Source: Xenophilus sp. E41 (GTDB taxonomy: Bacteria > Pseudomonadota > Gammaproteobacteria > Burkholderiales > Burkholderiaceae_C). From it: a stretch of 64,000 nucleotides of DNA. A program made the position numbers and the translations under genes. The stretch covers positions 1-64,000 of the forward strand of contig NZ_QPIB01000036.1 in assembly GCF_003671765.1 (NCBI RefSeq), given 5' to 3'. Position 1 is the stretch's first letter, and every line of letters begins with the position of its first letter. The notes beneath the pieces were generated by a model. That model was not told where the DNA came from and ran no database searches. It saw only the letters and a program-made list of their open reading frames with translations. Of this stretch, positions 1 to 8,200 are shown piece by piece.

Positions 1-1
1 C

Positions 2-154
2 GCGCTGGAGCCGGTCCGCCTGTCCGGTCGCGAGGGCCTGAACCGCCTGTTCGAGTACGAGCTGCTCCTGAAGACCCCGGATGCCCTGAACCTCGGGGCC
101 TCAGGCGCCACCGACTTCGACCTTGACGCGTTCATCGGCCGTGAGGTCAAGCGC
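2..154 (+). pseudogene. VgrG (type VI secretion spike) N-terminal fragment
   Basis: The frame reads LEPVRLSGREGLNRLFEYEL, followed by a segment ending DLDAFIGREV, which matches the N-terminal part of VgrG/Rhs-associated Vgr proteins, the trimeric spike of type VI secretion systems. About 50 residues are recognisable. Similarity stops around position 154 with RRRWQLG, just before the stop codon of the uracil permease on the other strand. The frame stays open, but only as antisense of that gene. The left end lies outside the window. It is probably a truncated vgrG remnant, since no other secretion gene follows. Confidence 0.7.
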
Positions 155-166
155 CGACGTTGGCAA

Positions 167-1450
167 CTAGGCGTTCTTCGACCTTCCCAGCAGCGCCCAC
201 AAAATGATCGCCCCGAAGGTCGCGGTGCCGATGCCGCCCAGCGCGAACTGGCCGAACTTGAGGGTGAAGTCGCCGGTGCCCAGGATCAGCGTGATGGCGG
301 CCACGATGAGGTTGCGGTTCTGCGAGAAGTCGACCTTGTTGTCGACCCAGATCTTGGCGCCCGCCACCGCGATGAGGCCGAACACCACGATGCTCACGCC
401 GCCCATCACCGGCAGCGGGATGGCCTGGATCAGCGCGCCGAACTTGGGGCTGAAGCCCAGCAGCAGCGCGATCAGCGCGGCCACGACGAAGACCGCCGTC
501 GAGTAGATGCGCGTCGCGGCCATCACGCCGATGTTCTCGGCGTAGGTCGTCACGCCCGTGCCGCCGGCGGAGCCGCTCACCACCGTGGCGATGCCGTCGC
601 CGATGAAGGCGCGGCCGATCAAGGGGTCGAGGTTGCGGCCGGTCATGGCAGTGACGGCCTTGAGGTGCCCCAGGTTCTCGGCCACCAGGATGACGGCCAC
701 CGGAGCGATCAGCAGCATGGCGCTGCCCTCGAACACCGGCGTGGTGAAGGTCGGCGTGCCGAACCACGCGGCCGCGGCGATGCCCGAGAAGTCCATCGGC
801 TTGCCCAGGCCCAGGCCGTTGGTCAGCACCGCGTAGATGATGCTCGCGAGGATCAGCCCGATGAGGATCAACAGGCGCTGCACCATGCCGCGCGTGAACA
901 CCGCCACCAGCCCGACGCACAGGAAGGTCACGGCCTGCATCCATGCATCGAAATTCGTCGGCGCCATGTTCTTGATCGGCACCTGCGCGAGGTTCAGGCC
1001 GATCACCGCCACCACCGCGCCCGTCACCACCGGCGGCATGAAGCGCTCGATCCAGCCGGTGCCGATGGCCTGCACGATGGCGCCGATGAGGATGTAGACA
1101 ACACCGCAGGCCACGATGCCGCCCAGCGCCACCGCGAGGTTGCCGTTCGGCCCCTTGCCGGCGTAGCCGCTGGCCGCGATCACCACGCCGATGAAGGCGA
1201 AGCTCGAGCCCAGGTAGCTCGGCACGCGCCCGCCGGTGACGAGGAAGAAGATGAGCGTGCCGATGCCGCTCATCAGGATCGCGATGTTGGGGTTGAAGCC
1301 CATCAGGATCGGCGCCAGCACCGTGGCGCCGAACATCGCGATGACGTGCTGCACGCCCATCGCCGCTGTCTGCGGCCACGGCAGCCGCTCGTCGGGCGCC
1401 ACGACGGCGCCGGGTGTCATGGCGACTTCGCGCCAGCTGAACATGCTCAT
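167..1450 (-). CDS. uraA: Uracil/xanthine permease, NCS2 family
   Basis: The 427-residue product is the usual length for the UraA/RutG family of nucleobase:proton symporters of the inner membrane, with about 14 membrane segments. The family signatures are visible: VAENLGHLKAV in the middle and TTYAENIGVMAATRIYST further on, whose glutamates bind the base and proton in UraA. The start at 1450 (MSMFSWREV) follows AGGAGA at good spacing, so an upstream in-frame Met at 1489 is unlikely. The gene stands alone, convergent with a vgrG remnant and followed upstream by a hairpin repeat. Substrate choice between uracil and xanthine is not proven; uracil fits the sequence best. Confidence 0.9.
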   Translation of the reverse strand: MSMFSWREVAMTPGAVVAPDERLPWPQTAAMGVQHVIAMFGATVLAPILMGFNPNIAILMSGIGTLIFFLVTGGRVPSYLGSSFAFIGVVIAASGYAGKGPNGNLAVALGGIVACGVVYILIGAIVQAIGTGWIERFMPPVVTGAVVAVIGLNLAQVPIKNMAPTNFDAWMQAVTFLCVGLVAVFTRGMVQRLLILIGLILASIIYAVLTNGLGLGKPMDFSGIAAAAWFGTPTFTTPVFEGSAMLLIAPVAVILVAENLGHLKAVTAMTGRNLDPLIGRAFIGDGIATVVSGSAGGTGVTTYAENIGVMAATRIYSTAVFVVAALIALLLGFSPKFGALIQAIPLPVMGGVSIVVFGLIAVAGAKIWVDNKVDFSQNRNLIVAAITLILGTGDFTLKFGQFALGGIGTATFGAIILWALLGRSKNA

Positions 1451-1485
1451 GGATGTCTCCTGCTGTTGTGTTCGGAAAGGGGAGA

Positions 1486-1603
1486 ACATCCGTACGCGAA
1501 GGGCGCGAAAGTTGCGCGAAGGTCGCGAAAGAAATCCCAGAAGTATTTGTCTGGTTTCTTTCGCGACCTTCGCGGCATCTTCGCGTCCTGCGCGGACGGA
1601 TGT
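1486..1603. repeat. GCGAA-rich long hairpin element (copy A1)
   Basis: This is an imperfect inverted repeat of about 118 bp lying between the uracil permease and thioesterase genes. The outer arms begin ACATCCGT and end ACGGATGT. An inner stem is perfect over 18 bp (1517-1534 pairs with 1555-1572), leaving a 20-nt loop. Each arm is built of short GCGAA-containing units. Related copies occur at 21620, 24366, 26181 and 58992. Confidence 0.85.
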
Positions 1604-1609
1604 CCGGCT

Positions 1610-2029
1610 TCAGCCCTGCAGCACCGCCATCGTGATGCGCGACACGCAGGTCAGCTGGCCGGCGTCGTTAGTCATGTCGATCTGCCAGACCTGGGTGGTG
1701 CGGCCGATGTGGATGGCGCGGGCGGTGCCGGTCACCCAGCCGCTGCTGGCCGAGCGGATGTGGTTCGCGTTGATGTCCAGGCCCACGGCGCGGTGGCCCT
1801 CGGGGGCCGAGTAGTGGGCGCCGCAGGAGCCCAGCGTTTCGGCCAGCACCACCGACACGCCGCCGTGCAGGATGCGAAAGGGCTGCACCGTGCGCTCGTC
1901 CACCGGCACGCGGGCACGGATGAAGTCGTCGCCGACCTCCAGGAACTCGATGCCCAGGCGGTCGACCGCGGTCTTCGCGTGGCTGCGGGTGAGTTCTTCG
2001 ACGGACACGTCTTTCTTCCAGATGCGCAT
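1610..2029 (-). CDS. Hotdog-fold thioesterase, PaaI/EntH type
   Basis: The 139-residue protein has the hotdog thioesterase pattern: HGGVSVVLAETLGSCGAH around residues 55-72, with the conserved Gly-Gly and Glu near the active site, then GLDINANHIRSA and a final beta strand. Such enzymes hydrolyse acyl- or aryl-CoA thioesters in the cytoplasm, as EntH (YbdB), MenI and PaaI do. The start at 2029 is preceded by GGAG. The gene is divergent from the AsmA-like gene. Its thioester substrate cannot be read from sequence, though the many CoA pathways nearby fit a CoA-salvage role. Confidence 0.88.
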   Translation of the reverse strand: MRIWKKDVSVEELTRSHAKTAVDRLGIEFLEVGDDFIRARVPVDERTVQPFRILHGGVSVVLAETLGSCGAHYSAPEGHRAVGLDINANHIRSASSGWVTGTARAIHIGRTTQVWQIDMTNDAGQLTCVSRITMAVLQG

Positions 2030-2131
2030 GCGGGTCTCCAGGGGGGAATGGCCGGCGCGGCGCCGGCGGCCCGGAACTATAGCGACGGCGACTGACAGGC
2101 GGGCGTCGCGCCAGCGTCTAAGCTGCGCCGC

Positions 2132-3514
2132 ATGGATGCCCCCGCCGCGCCCCCGCCGGCCCGCAGACGCCGCCCCGCTCGCTGGCTGGCCTGGGGCGGT
2201 CTGGGCCTGCTCGGCGTCGTGGTCGTGGCGGCGCTGGCGCTGTTCGCCTGGCTGCCCGACGACGAGGAGGTGGCGCAGCGCACGGCGCAGGAATTCGAGC
2301 GCCGCTTCGGCATCGCGCTGACCATCGGCAACGCGCGCTGGGCCTTGCGCCCGGTGCCCGTCATCGAGTTCCGGGACGTCGCGACGCAGCAGGCGCAGCC
2401 GATCACGCTGCGTCGCGTCGCGGTGTACCCGCAGTGGCGCTCGCTGCTGCAGCGCCGTATCGAGATCTCGCGTCTCGAGGTCGAGAGCTTGGTGCTTCCG
2501 CGCGCCTCGGTGCGGGCCTTCCGCGGGCGCGAGAAGCAGGCGGACGATCCGCCCGCCTCGTCCAGCTGGACGCTGGCCGACATCCCGGTGCACACGGTGC
2601 GCTTCAGCGACGTGTCGTGGATCGACCGCCGCGGCATCGGCCTCGCCTACGACGGCGAGGTCGAATTCGGCAGCCGCTGGCGCCCGCGCGAGGTGACGGT
2701 GCAGCGGCCCGGCGTGTCGCCGCCGGCGCGCGCGCACATCGTGCGCGACGGCGAGGTGATCGACGACAGCGCCGGCCGGGGAGACGTGGGCACCGAGCGC
2801 TGGCGCGTCGCGGTCGAGGTGGGGGGCGGCAGCTGGGACGGCGACGCCACGCTGGCGACTCAGCCCGACGGCCGCATGCGTCTCACGGCCCAACTGAAAC
2901 CCGAGAACATCGACCTGGAGGCCCTCACCGGCGCCTTCGGCCGCCACTCGGCCGTCGCCGGGCGCATGTCGGGCGAGACCACGCTGGATGCGACCGGCGA
3001 GCACCCGGGCGAGCTGGTGCGCAGCCTGCACACGCGCACGCGTTTCAAGGTGCACCCTGCCACGCTGCGGCGCTTCGACCTGGCCCGCACGGTGACGACG
3101 GCGGGCCTGCAGCGCGAGGGCCAGACGGTGCTGGACGAGCTCACCGGCACGCTGGACACGCGGAACACCGGGGACGGGATCGCGCTGCACTACATCGACC
3201 TGCGCGCGCGCTCGGGCGTGCTGACGGCGAGCGGCGACGTGCGGGTGCTCAACCGACGGATGCAGGGTGACGTGGCGGTGGACATCGTCGACGGCGTGGT
3301 GGGTTTCCCGCTCAAGCTCGGCGGCACGCTGGACAAGCCCGAGCTGTCTCTGACCGGCGGCGCGCTGGCGGGCGCGGCGGCCGGCAGCGCCGTGTTGCCG
3401 GGCGTGGGCACCGCCATCGGTGCGCGCATCGGGCAGAGGCTGGAGCGGATGTTCGGCAGCGAGGACGCGCCGGCCAAGAAGGCGGCGCGGCGCAATCGGT
3501 CGAACTCGCGCTAG
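2132..3514 (+). CDS. AsmA-like envelope protein
   Basis: The 460-residue protein has an N-terminal transmembrane anchor (about residues 18-43) after an Arg-rich cytoplasmic start, followed by a long periplasmic region rich in beta strands. The pattern of repeats such as LKLGGTLDKPELSLTGG near the C-terminus is typical of AsmA-family proteins, which belong to the bridge-like lipid-transport group and act at the inner-to-outer membrane interface. Near the end lies a glycine-zipper-like stretch, GALAGAAAGSAVLPGVGTAI. It appears to be a single gene, with a GTCAC-N4-GTGAC element 17 bp after its stop. The family is recognised by general pattern, so the exact subfamily is uncertain. Confidence 0.75.
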   Translation: MDAPAAPPPARRRRPARWLAWGGLGLLGVVVVAALALFAWLPDDEEVAQRTAQEFERRFGIALTIGNARWALRPVPVIEFRDVATQQAQPITLRRVAVYPQWRSLLQRRIEISRLEVESLVLPRASVRAFRGREKQADDPPASSSWTLADIPVHTVRFSDVSWIDRRGIGLAYDGEVEFGSRWRPREVTVQRPGVSPPARAHIVRDGEVIDDSAGRGDVGTERWRVAVEVGGGSWDGDATLATQPDGRMRLTAQLKPENIDLEALTGAFGRHSAVAGRMSGETTLDATGEHPGELVRSLHTRTRFKVHPATLRRFDLARTVTTAGLQREGQTVLDELTGTLDTRNTGDGIALHYIDLRARSGVLTASGDVRVLNRRMQGDVAVDIVDGVVGFPLKLGGTLDKPELSLTGGALAGAAAGSAVLPGVGTAIGARIGQRLERMFGSEDAPAKKAARRNRSNSR

Positions 3515-3530
3515 GCTTGGGTTCGAGATC

Positions 3531-3598
3531 GTCACGTTTGTGACGAATTTGGCTGGAGCGGACGGCTGGCTTGGGCTGGCGGACGATTGCACTTTCGC
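3531..3598. repeat. GTCAC-N4-GTGAC intergenic element (copy B1)
   Basis: GTCAC GTTT GTGAC lies at 3531-3544 and is followed by a degenerate GGCTGGCGGACGATTGC stretch ending in ACTTTCG. The same order (short palindrome, GGCGGGCGCTGCAG-like block, TGCACTTTCG) recurs at 12514 and 23547. All three copies lie just after a plus-strand stop codon. A role as a terminator or spacer is possible. Confidence 0.7.
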
Positions 3599-3679
3599 TC
3601 TTCTCGTCCTTATTGGTGGTCCGATGGGCTCCTTGGCTGGTCGGCACGAGCGCTGTGGGCCTGAACCCGGCCGGCGGCG

Positions 3680-3799
3680 CCGGTGTGCGTTCTCCGGCTC
3701 AGGCTCGCGCTGACCGTCGTGCGGCACGACGGAGGTGCTCGCCTGGAATCGACGTGCTTTGGGCACTGCACGGCGCCGCGAATGGCGCCTGCGCCCGCA
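3680..3799 (+). repeat. Left copy of a ~118-bp inverted repeat (E)
   Basis: The ends of this block, TGCGTTCTCCGGCTCAGGCT and GGCGCCTGCGCCCGCA, are found in reverse complement at 4021-4137 with high identity at both ends and a diverged middle. The pair flanks a smaller palindrome at 3900. The whole gene-free stretch 3515-4345 (831 bp) is made largely of such repeats; I see no credible gene in it, only GC-driven open frames. Confidence 0.8.
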
Positions 3800-3899
3800 C
3801 ACCGGCACCACCGGCCTGGACCGGGCGCGCGATCGGCCGGCATGGGGCGGGCGCGTTTGGGTTGGTCGCAGTTCCTCTCTGGCCCTGCCCCGCCCCCAC

Positions 3900-3959
3900 C
3901 CGTTCGGGTTGAGCTTGTCGAAACCCTGCGCAGCGCTTCGACAAGCTCAGCGCGAACGG
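3900..3959. repeat. CCGTTCGGG...CGAACGG palindrome (D1)
   Basis: This is a 60-bp palindrome with arms TTGAGCTTGTCGAA and TTCGACAAGCTCAG around a ten-base centre, plus outer arms CCGTTCGGG and CGCGAACGG. Repeats of this kind are very common in Burkholderiales and other proteobacterial genomes. It sits between the two inverted copies of repeat E. A degenerate half copy lies at 37283. Confidence 0.85.
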
Positions 3960-4020
3960 CGATGAGGTGCGCAAGAGCAGGAAAGTGCAGCACAGCGCCT
4001 CAGGGCGGTGGTCGTGGGCC

Positions 4021-4137
4021 TGCGGGCGCAGGCGCCATTCGCGGCGCCGTGCAGTGCCCCAAGCACGTCGATGGACAGCGAGCACACAGCATCCACAACA
4101 AGCCGGTCAGCGCGAGCCTGAGCCGGAGAACGCAGGC
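4021..4137 (-). repeat. Right copy of the ~118-bp inverted repeat (E)
   Basis: This is the reverse complement of 3680-3799. It starts TGCGGGCGCAGGCGCCATTC and ends with GGTCAGCGCGAGCCTGAGCC followed by GGAGAACGCA. The middle 35 bp differ between copies while both ends are nearly identical. The paired copies could fold into a very long hairpin in RNA or mark the ends of a decayed small mobile element. Confidence 0.8.
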
Positions 4138-4345
4138 CCGCGGCCGCCGCCAGCGCCCCAGTCCGTCGTGCCGGCCGATTCACCGCAGCGCCCAAACTGC
4201 TCGACCAGTCCAGCGAAACAAGCGCTACCACCCACGTGCGCCCGCTCCTACCCGCATCCCAGGCTCCTCCCACAGCCCTCGCACAGCGGCGGGTGCAGCC
4301 TGACCCAACCCACAGCATCGATCGGATTGAAAAGGAGTTCCCGCC

Positions 4346-4708
4346 ATGACCGAGCGGTCCCCCGACGCCTTCGTTTTTCCCACTTCGGAGCGCCCTGAAC
4401 AGGCCGAGAAAGTCACCAGCGCCCGCGTGCCGCAGCCCGACGACGACACCCTCGACCAGGGCATCGCCGAGTCCTTCCCGGCCAGCGACCCGGTGTCTGT
4501 CACCGTGACCGAACCGCCCAGCCCCGCGCCGCGCACCAGGGCGCCCAAGGCCGGTGTGGAGGACCGTGCCGCCTGGCGCTGGCCGGCACCGGTGGCGCTG
4601 GCCTCGTCGGCCGTCATCGGCCTCGGCGCGGTGGCGTGGTGGGCCTACGGCGCTTGGCAGCGCAGCCATTCGCCGCGCCGCCGGCTGGCGCGCTTCGGGC
4701 TGCGCTGA
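4346..4708 (+). CDS. Small single-span membrane protein with ESFPASDP motif
   Basis: The 120-residue protein starts after a strong AAAGGAG site. Its N-terminal half is hydrophilic and carries DDTLDQGIAESFPASDPVSV (about residues 32-51), a motif I recognise from many small uncharacterised proteobacterial proteins. One membrane segment (about residues 80-102) precedes a basic tail RRRLARFGLR. No enzyme fold is apparent. It is followed 14 bp later by the convergent Lrp gene. Function unknown. Confidence 0.7.
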   Translation: MTERSPDAFVFPTSERPEQAEKVTSARVPQPDDDTLDQGIAESFPASDPVSVTVTEPPSPAPRTRAPKAGVEDRAAWRWPAPVALASSAVIGLGAVAWWAYGAWQRSHSPRRRLARFGLR

Positions 4709-4722
4709 GCAACAGGCGGCCT

Positions 4723-5193
4723 TCACACCCCGGGCAGATGCAGGCGCGAGGAGGTCTTCACCTCCTCCATCACCGCGTAGGTGCGCGTCTCGCGCACGCC
4801 CGGCAGCTGCCACAGCACCGTGCCGGCAAAGCGGCGGTAATCGTCCATGTCGGCACTGCGCGTCTTGAGCAGGTAGTCGAAGCCGCCGGCCACCATGTGG
4901 CATTCCAGGATCTCGGGCCGCGTCTGCACCGCGGCCTTGAACTGGTCGAACACGTTGGGCGTGGTGCGGTCCAGCAAGACCTCGACGAACACCAGCATGC
5001 CCGCGCCCAGTTTGGCGGGGTTGAGCCGCGCCTCGTAGCCGAGGATGTAGCCCTCGTGCGTGAGCCGCTGCACCCGCGCCAGTGCCGCTGTAGGCGACAG
5101 TCCCACCGCCTCGGCCAGCTTCACGTTCGGCAGCCGGCCGTCGGCCTGCAGGGCAGCGAGGATGCGCAGATCGAGGCGGTCGAGGTCGGCCAT
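4723..5193 (-). CDS. Lrp/AsnC-family regulator, probable proline-utilisation activator
   Basis: The 156-residue protein has the standard Lrp layout: an N-terminal winged helix-turn-helix (LPNVKLAEAVGLSPTAALAR, about residues 21-40) and a C-terminal RAM ligand-binding domain with VAGGFDYLLKTR. Lrp-type proteins form octamers that sense amino acids. The gene is divergent from putA across 100 bp that contains a near-palindrome at 5223-5245. In other proteobacteria (for example PutR/BkdR types) such a regulator activates the adjacent putA in response to proline. That role is inferred from position. Confidence 0.88.
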   Translation of the reverse strand: MADLDRLDLRILAALQADGRLPNVKLAEAVGLSPTAALARVQRLTHEGYILGYEARLNPAKLGAGMLVFVEVLLDRTTPNVFDQFKAAVQTRPEILECHMVAGGFDYLLKTRSADMDDYRRFAGTVLWQLPGVRETRTYAVMEEVKTSSRLHLPGV

Positions 5194-5222
5194 TGTTGAT
5201 AATGATTCGTTCGGTGCAGTGG

Positions 5223-5245
5223 CCGATTTTCGATCGGAAATTCGG
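5223..5245. promoter_or_regulatory. Candidate Lrp operator in the lrp-putA spacer
   Basis: CCGATTTTC (5223-5231) and GAAATTCGG (5237-5245) are inverted repeats with one mismatch, separated by 5 bp. They lie in the 100-bp region between the divergent regulator and putA starts. The location and A+T-rich arms fit an Lrp-family binding site, but binding is inferred only. Confidence 0.45.
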
Positions 5246-5293
5246 TGCGATATGCGGAATCATCGAGCAATCCACACCGATCGCCTCGCCGCC

Positions 5294-8200
5294 ATGACCG
5301 CCGACCCCGCTCCTCTGCACGCCGCCCCCTTCGACCTTCAGCTGCAGACCCAAGGCCCGCTGCGTGCCGCCATCTCCGCCGCCTGCCGCCGCCCCGAGCC
5401 CGAGCAGGTCGCCGCGCTCCTGCCCGAAGCGCGCCTGGCGCCCGAGCAGGCCGAGGCCGCCCGCTCCCTCGCCCGGCGCCTCGCGGAGGGTCTGCGCGCG
5501 CATCCGCAGGTCGGCAAGGCCGGCCTGGTTCAGGGACTGCTGCAGGCGTACTCGCTGTCGTCGCAGGAAGGCGTGGCGCTGATGTGCCTGGCGGAGGCGC
5601 TGCTGCGCATCCCCGACCGCGCCACGCGCGACGCGCTCATCCGCGACAAGCTGGGCCCCGGCGACTGGCAGGCGCACGTGGGCCGCAGCCCCTCGCTCTT
5701 CGTCAATGCCGCGACCTGGGGCCTCATGCTCACGGGCAAGCTGGTCGCTACGCACCATGAAGGCGCGCTCGGGGGTGCGTTGGGCCGGGTGCTGGCGCGC
5801 GGCGGCGAGCCGCTGATCCGCAAGGGCGTGGACATGGCCATGCGCCTCATGGGCGAGCAGTTCGTCACCGGCGAAACCATCGGCGAGGCGCTCGCCAACG
5901 CCCGGCGGCAGGAGGCGCGGGGCTTTCGCTATTCGTACGACATGCTGGGCGAGGCGGCGCTCACCGATGCCGATGCGCAGCACTATCTCGCGGCCTACGA
6001 GGCGGCCATCGACGCCATCGGCGCCGCCTCGGCCGGGGCGGGCGTGATCGGCGGGCCGGGCATCTCCATCAAGCTCTCGGCCCTGCACCCGCGCTACAGC
6101 CGGGCGCAGCGCGAGCGCGTGATGGACGCGCTCTACCCGCGCCTGCGCGCGCTGGCCGAACGCGCGCGCAGCCACGACATCGGCCTGAACATCGACGCCG
6201 AGGAGGCCGACCGGCTGGAGCTCTCGCTCGACCTGCTCGAGCGCCTGTGCCACGAGCCAGCGCTGGCCGGCTGGCACGGCATCGGCTTCGTCATCCAGGC
6301 CTACCAGAAGCGCTGCCCGCAGGTGATCGACTGGCTCGTCGACCTGGGCCGCCGCAGCGGCCACCGGCTCATGGTGCGGCTGGTCAAGGGCGCGTACTGG
6401 GACAGCGAGATCAAGCGCGCCCAGGTCGACGGCCTGGCCGGCTACCCGGTCTACACGCGCAAGGTGCACACCGACCTGGCCTACATCGCCTGCGCGCGCA
6501 AGCTGCTCGCGGCGCCCGATGCGGTGTTTCCGCAGTTCGCCACGCACAACGCCCACACGCTGGCGGCCATCGTGCAGATCGCCGGCCCGGACTTCCACGA
6601 GGGCCGCTACGAATTCCAGTGCCTGCACGGCATGGGCGAGCCGCTCTACGAGCAGGTCGTGGGGGCGCAGGGACTCAACCGCCCGTGCCGCATCTATGCG
6701 CCGGTGGGCACGCATGAGACGCTGCTCGCTTACCTGGTGCGGCGCCTGCTGGAGAACGGCGCCAACACCTCCTTCGTCAACCGCGTGGCCGACCACAGCC
6801 TGCCGATCGACGCGCTGATCGTCGACCCGGTGCAGGCCGCCCTGGCCCAGGCGCGCGATGAGGGCGCCTTGGGCCTGCCGCACCCGCGCATCCCGCTGCC
6901 GCGCGCGCTCTACCCGGACCGCGCCAATTCGCAGGGCCTGGACCTCGCGAGCGAACCCGTACTGGCCGAGTTGGCCGCCGCGCTGCGCGAGAGCGCCGCA
7001 CAATCCGCGCATGCGGCGCCCCTGCTCGCCGTGCCCATCGCTGCGCACGCGGCGCGCCCGGTGCGCAACCCCGCAGAACACGACGACGTCGTGGGCCAGG
7101 TGGAGGAGGCCACGGCCGAGCACGTACCGCCCGCCGTCGCCGCCGCGCACTCCACCTTCGCCGACTGGCGCGCCGCGCCGCCCGCGGAGCGCGCCGCCAT
7201 CCTCGAACGCGCCGCCGACGCCTTCGAGGCCGCCATGCCGCGCCTGCTGGACCTGCTCGTGCGCGAAGCCGGCAAGACGCTCGCCAACGCCGTGGCCGAG
7301 GTGCGCGAGGCGGTCGACTTCCTGCGCTACGACGCGGCGCAGCTGCGCGCCGGCTTCGACAACGCCACGCACCGGCCGCTCGGCCCTGTGGTGTGCATCA
7401 GCCCGTGGAACTTCCCGCTGGCCATCTTCACCGGCCAGGTCGCGGCGGCCCTCGCCGCGGGCAACACCGTGCTGGCCAAGCCGGCCGAGCAGACGCCGCT
7501 GGTCGCGGCCGAGGCGGTGCGCCTGCTGCATGCAGCGGGCGTGCCTCCCGGCGCACTGCAGCTGCTGCCCGGCCCGGGCGAGACGGTGGGCGCCGCGCTG
7601 GTGGCCGACGCGCGCGTGCAGGGCGTGCTCTTCACCGGCTCGACGCAGGTCGCGCGGCTGCTGCAGCACGCGCTCGCAGGCCGCCTCGGCGACCATGGCC
7701 AGCCCGTGCCGCTGATCGCCGAGACAGGCGGCCAGAACGCGATGGTGGTCGACTCCTCCGCGCTGGTCGAGCAGGTGGTGTCCGACGTGGTGGTGTCAGC
7801 CTTCGACAGCGCGGGCCAGCGCTGCTCGGCGCTGCGCGTGCTGTGCGTGCAGGAGGACGTCGCCGAGCGCCTGCTGGCCATGCTGCGCGGCGCGATGGCC
7901 GAGCTCACCCTGGGTGCGCCCGACCGGCTCGCGACCGACGTCGGCCCGGTCATCGACGCCGAGGCGCAGCAGGCCTTGCTCGCGCACATGGGCGCGATGC
8001 GTGCGGCCGGCCTCCCCGTGTTCCAGGCGGCGCGCGAAGCGGGCGCCGATGCCGCCCACGGCACCTTCGTGCCGCCCACGCTCATCGAGATCGACGGCAT
8101 CGAGCGGCTCGAGAAGGAAGTTTTCGGCCCCGTGCTGCATGTGCTGCGCTTTGCCCGCAGCGAACTCGACGCGCTGCTCGGCCGCATCAACGCCACCGGC

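Noticed and set aside
665-2095. Open frame in phase with the vgrG fragment extending far to the right
   Set aside because: Beyond position 154 it is the antisense of the uracil permease and thioesterase genes and shows no VgrG sequence.
3683-4303. Open frames of up to about 200 codons in the repeat-filled spacer
   Set aside because: They are generated by inverted GC-rich repeats; both strands are open over the same stretch, and no start signal or family is visible.
3947-7696. A very long open frame (about 1249 codons) on the minus strand opposite the Lrp and putA genes
   Set aside because: It is antisense to clearly recognisable proteins, has Arg/Ala/Gly/His-rich composition typical of GC-rich shadow frames, and no family features.
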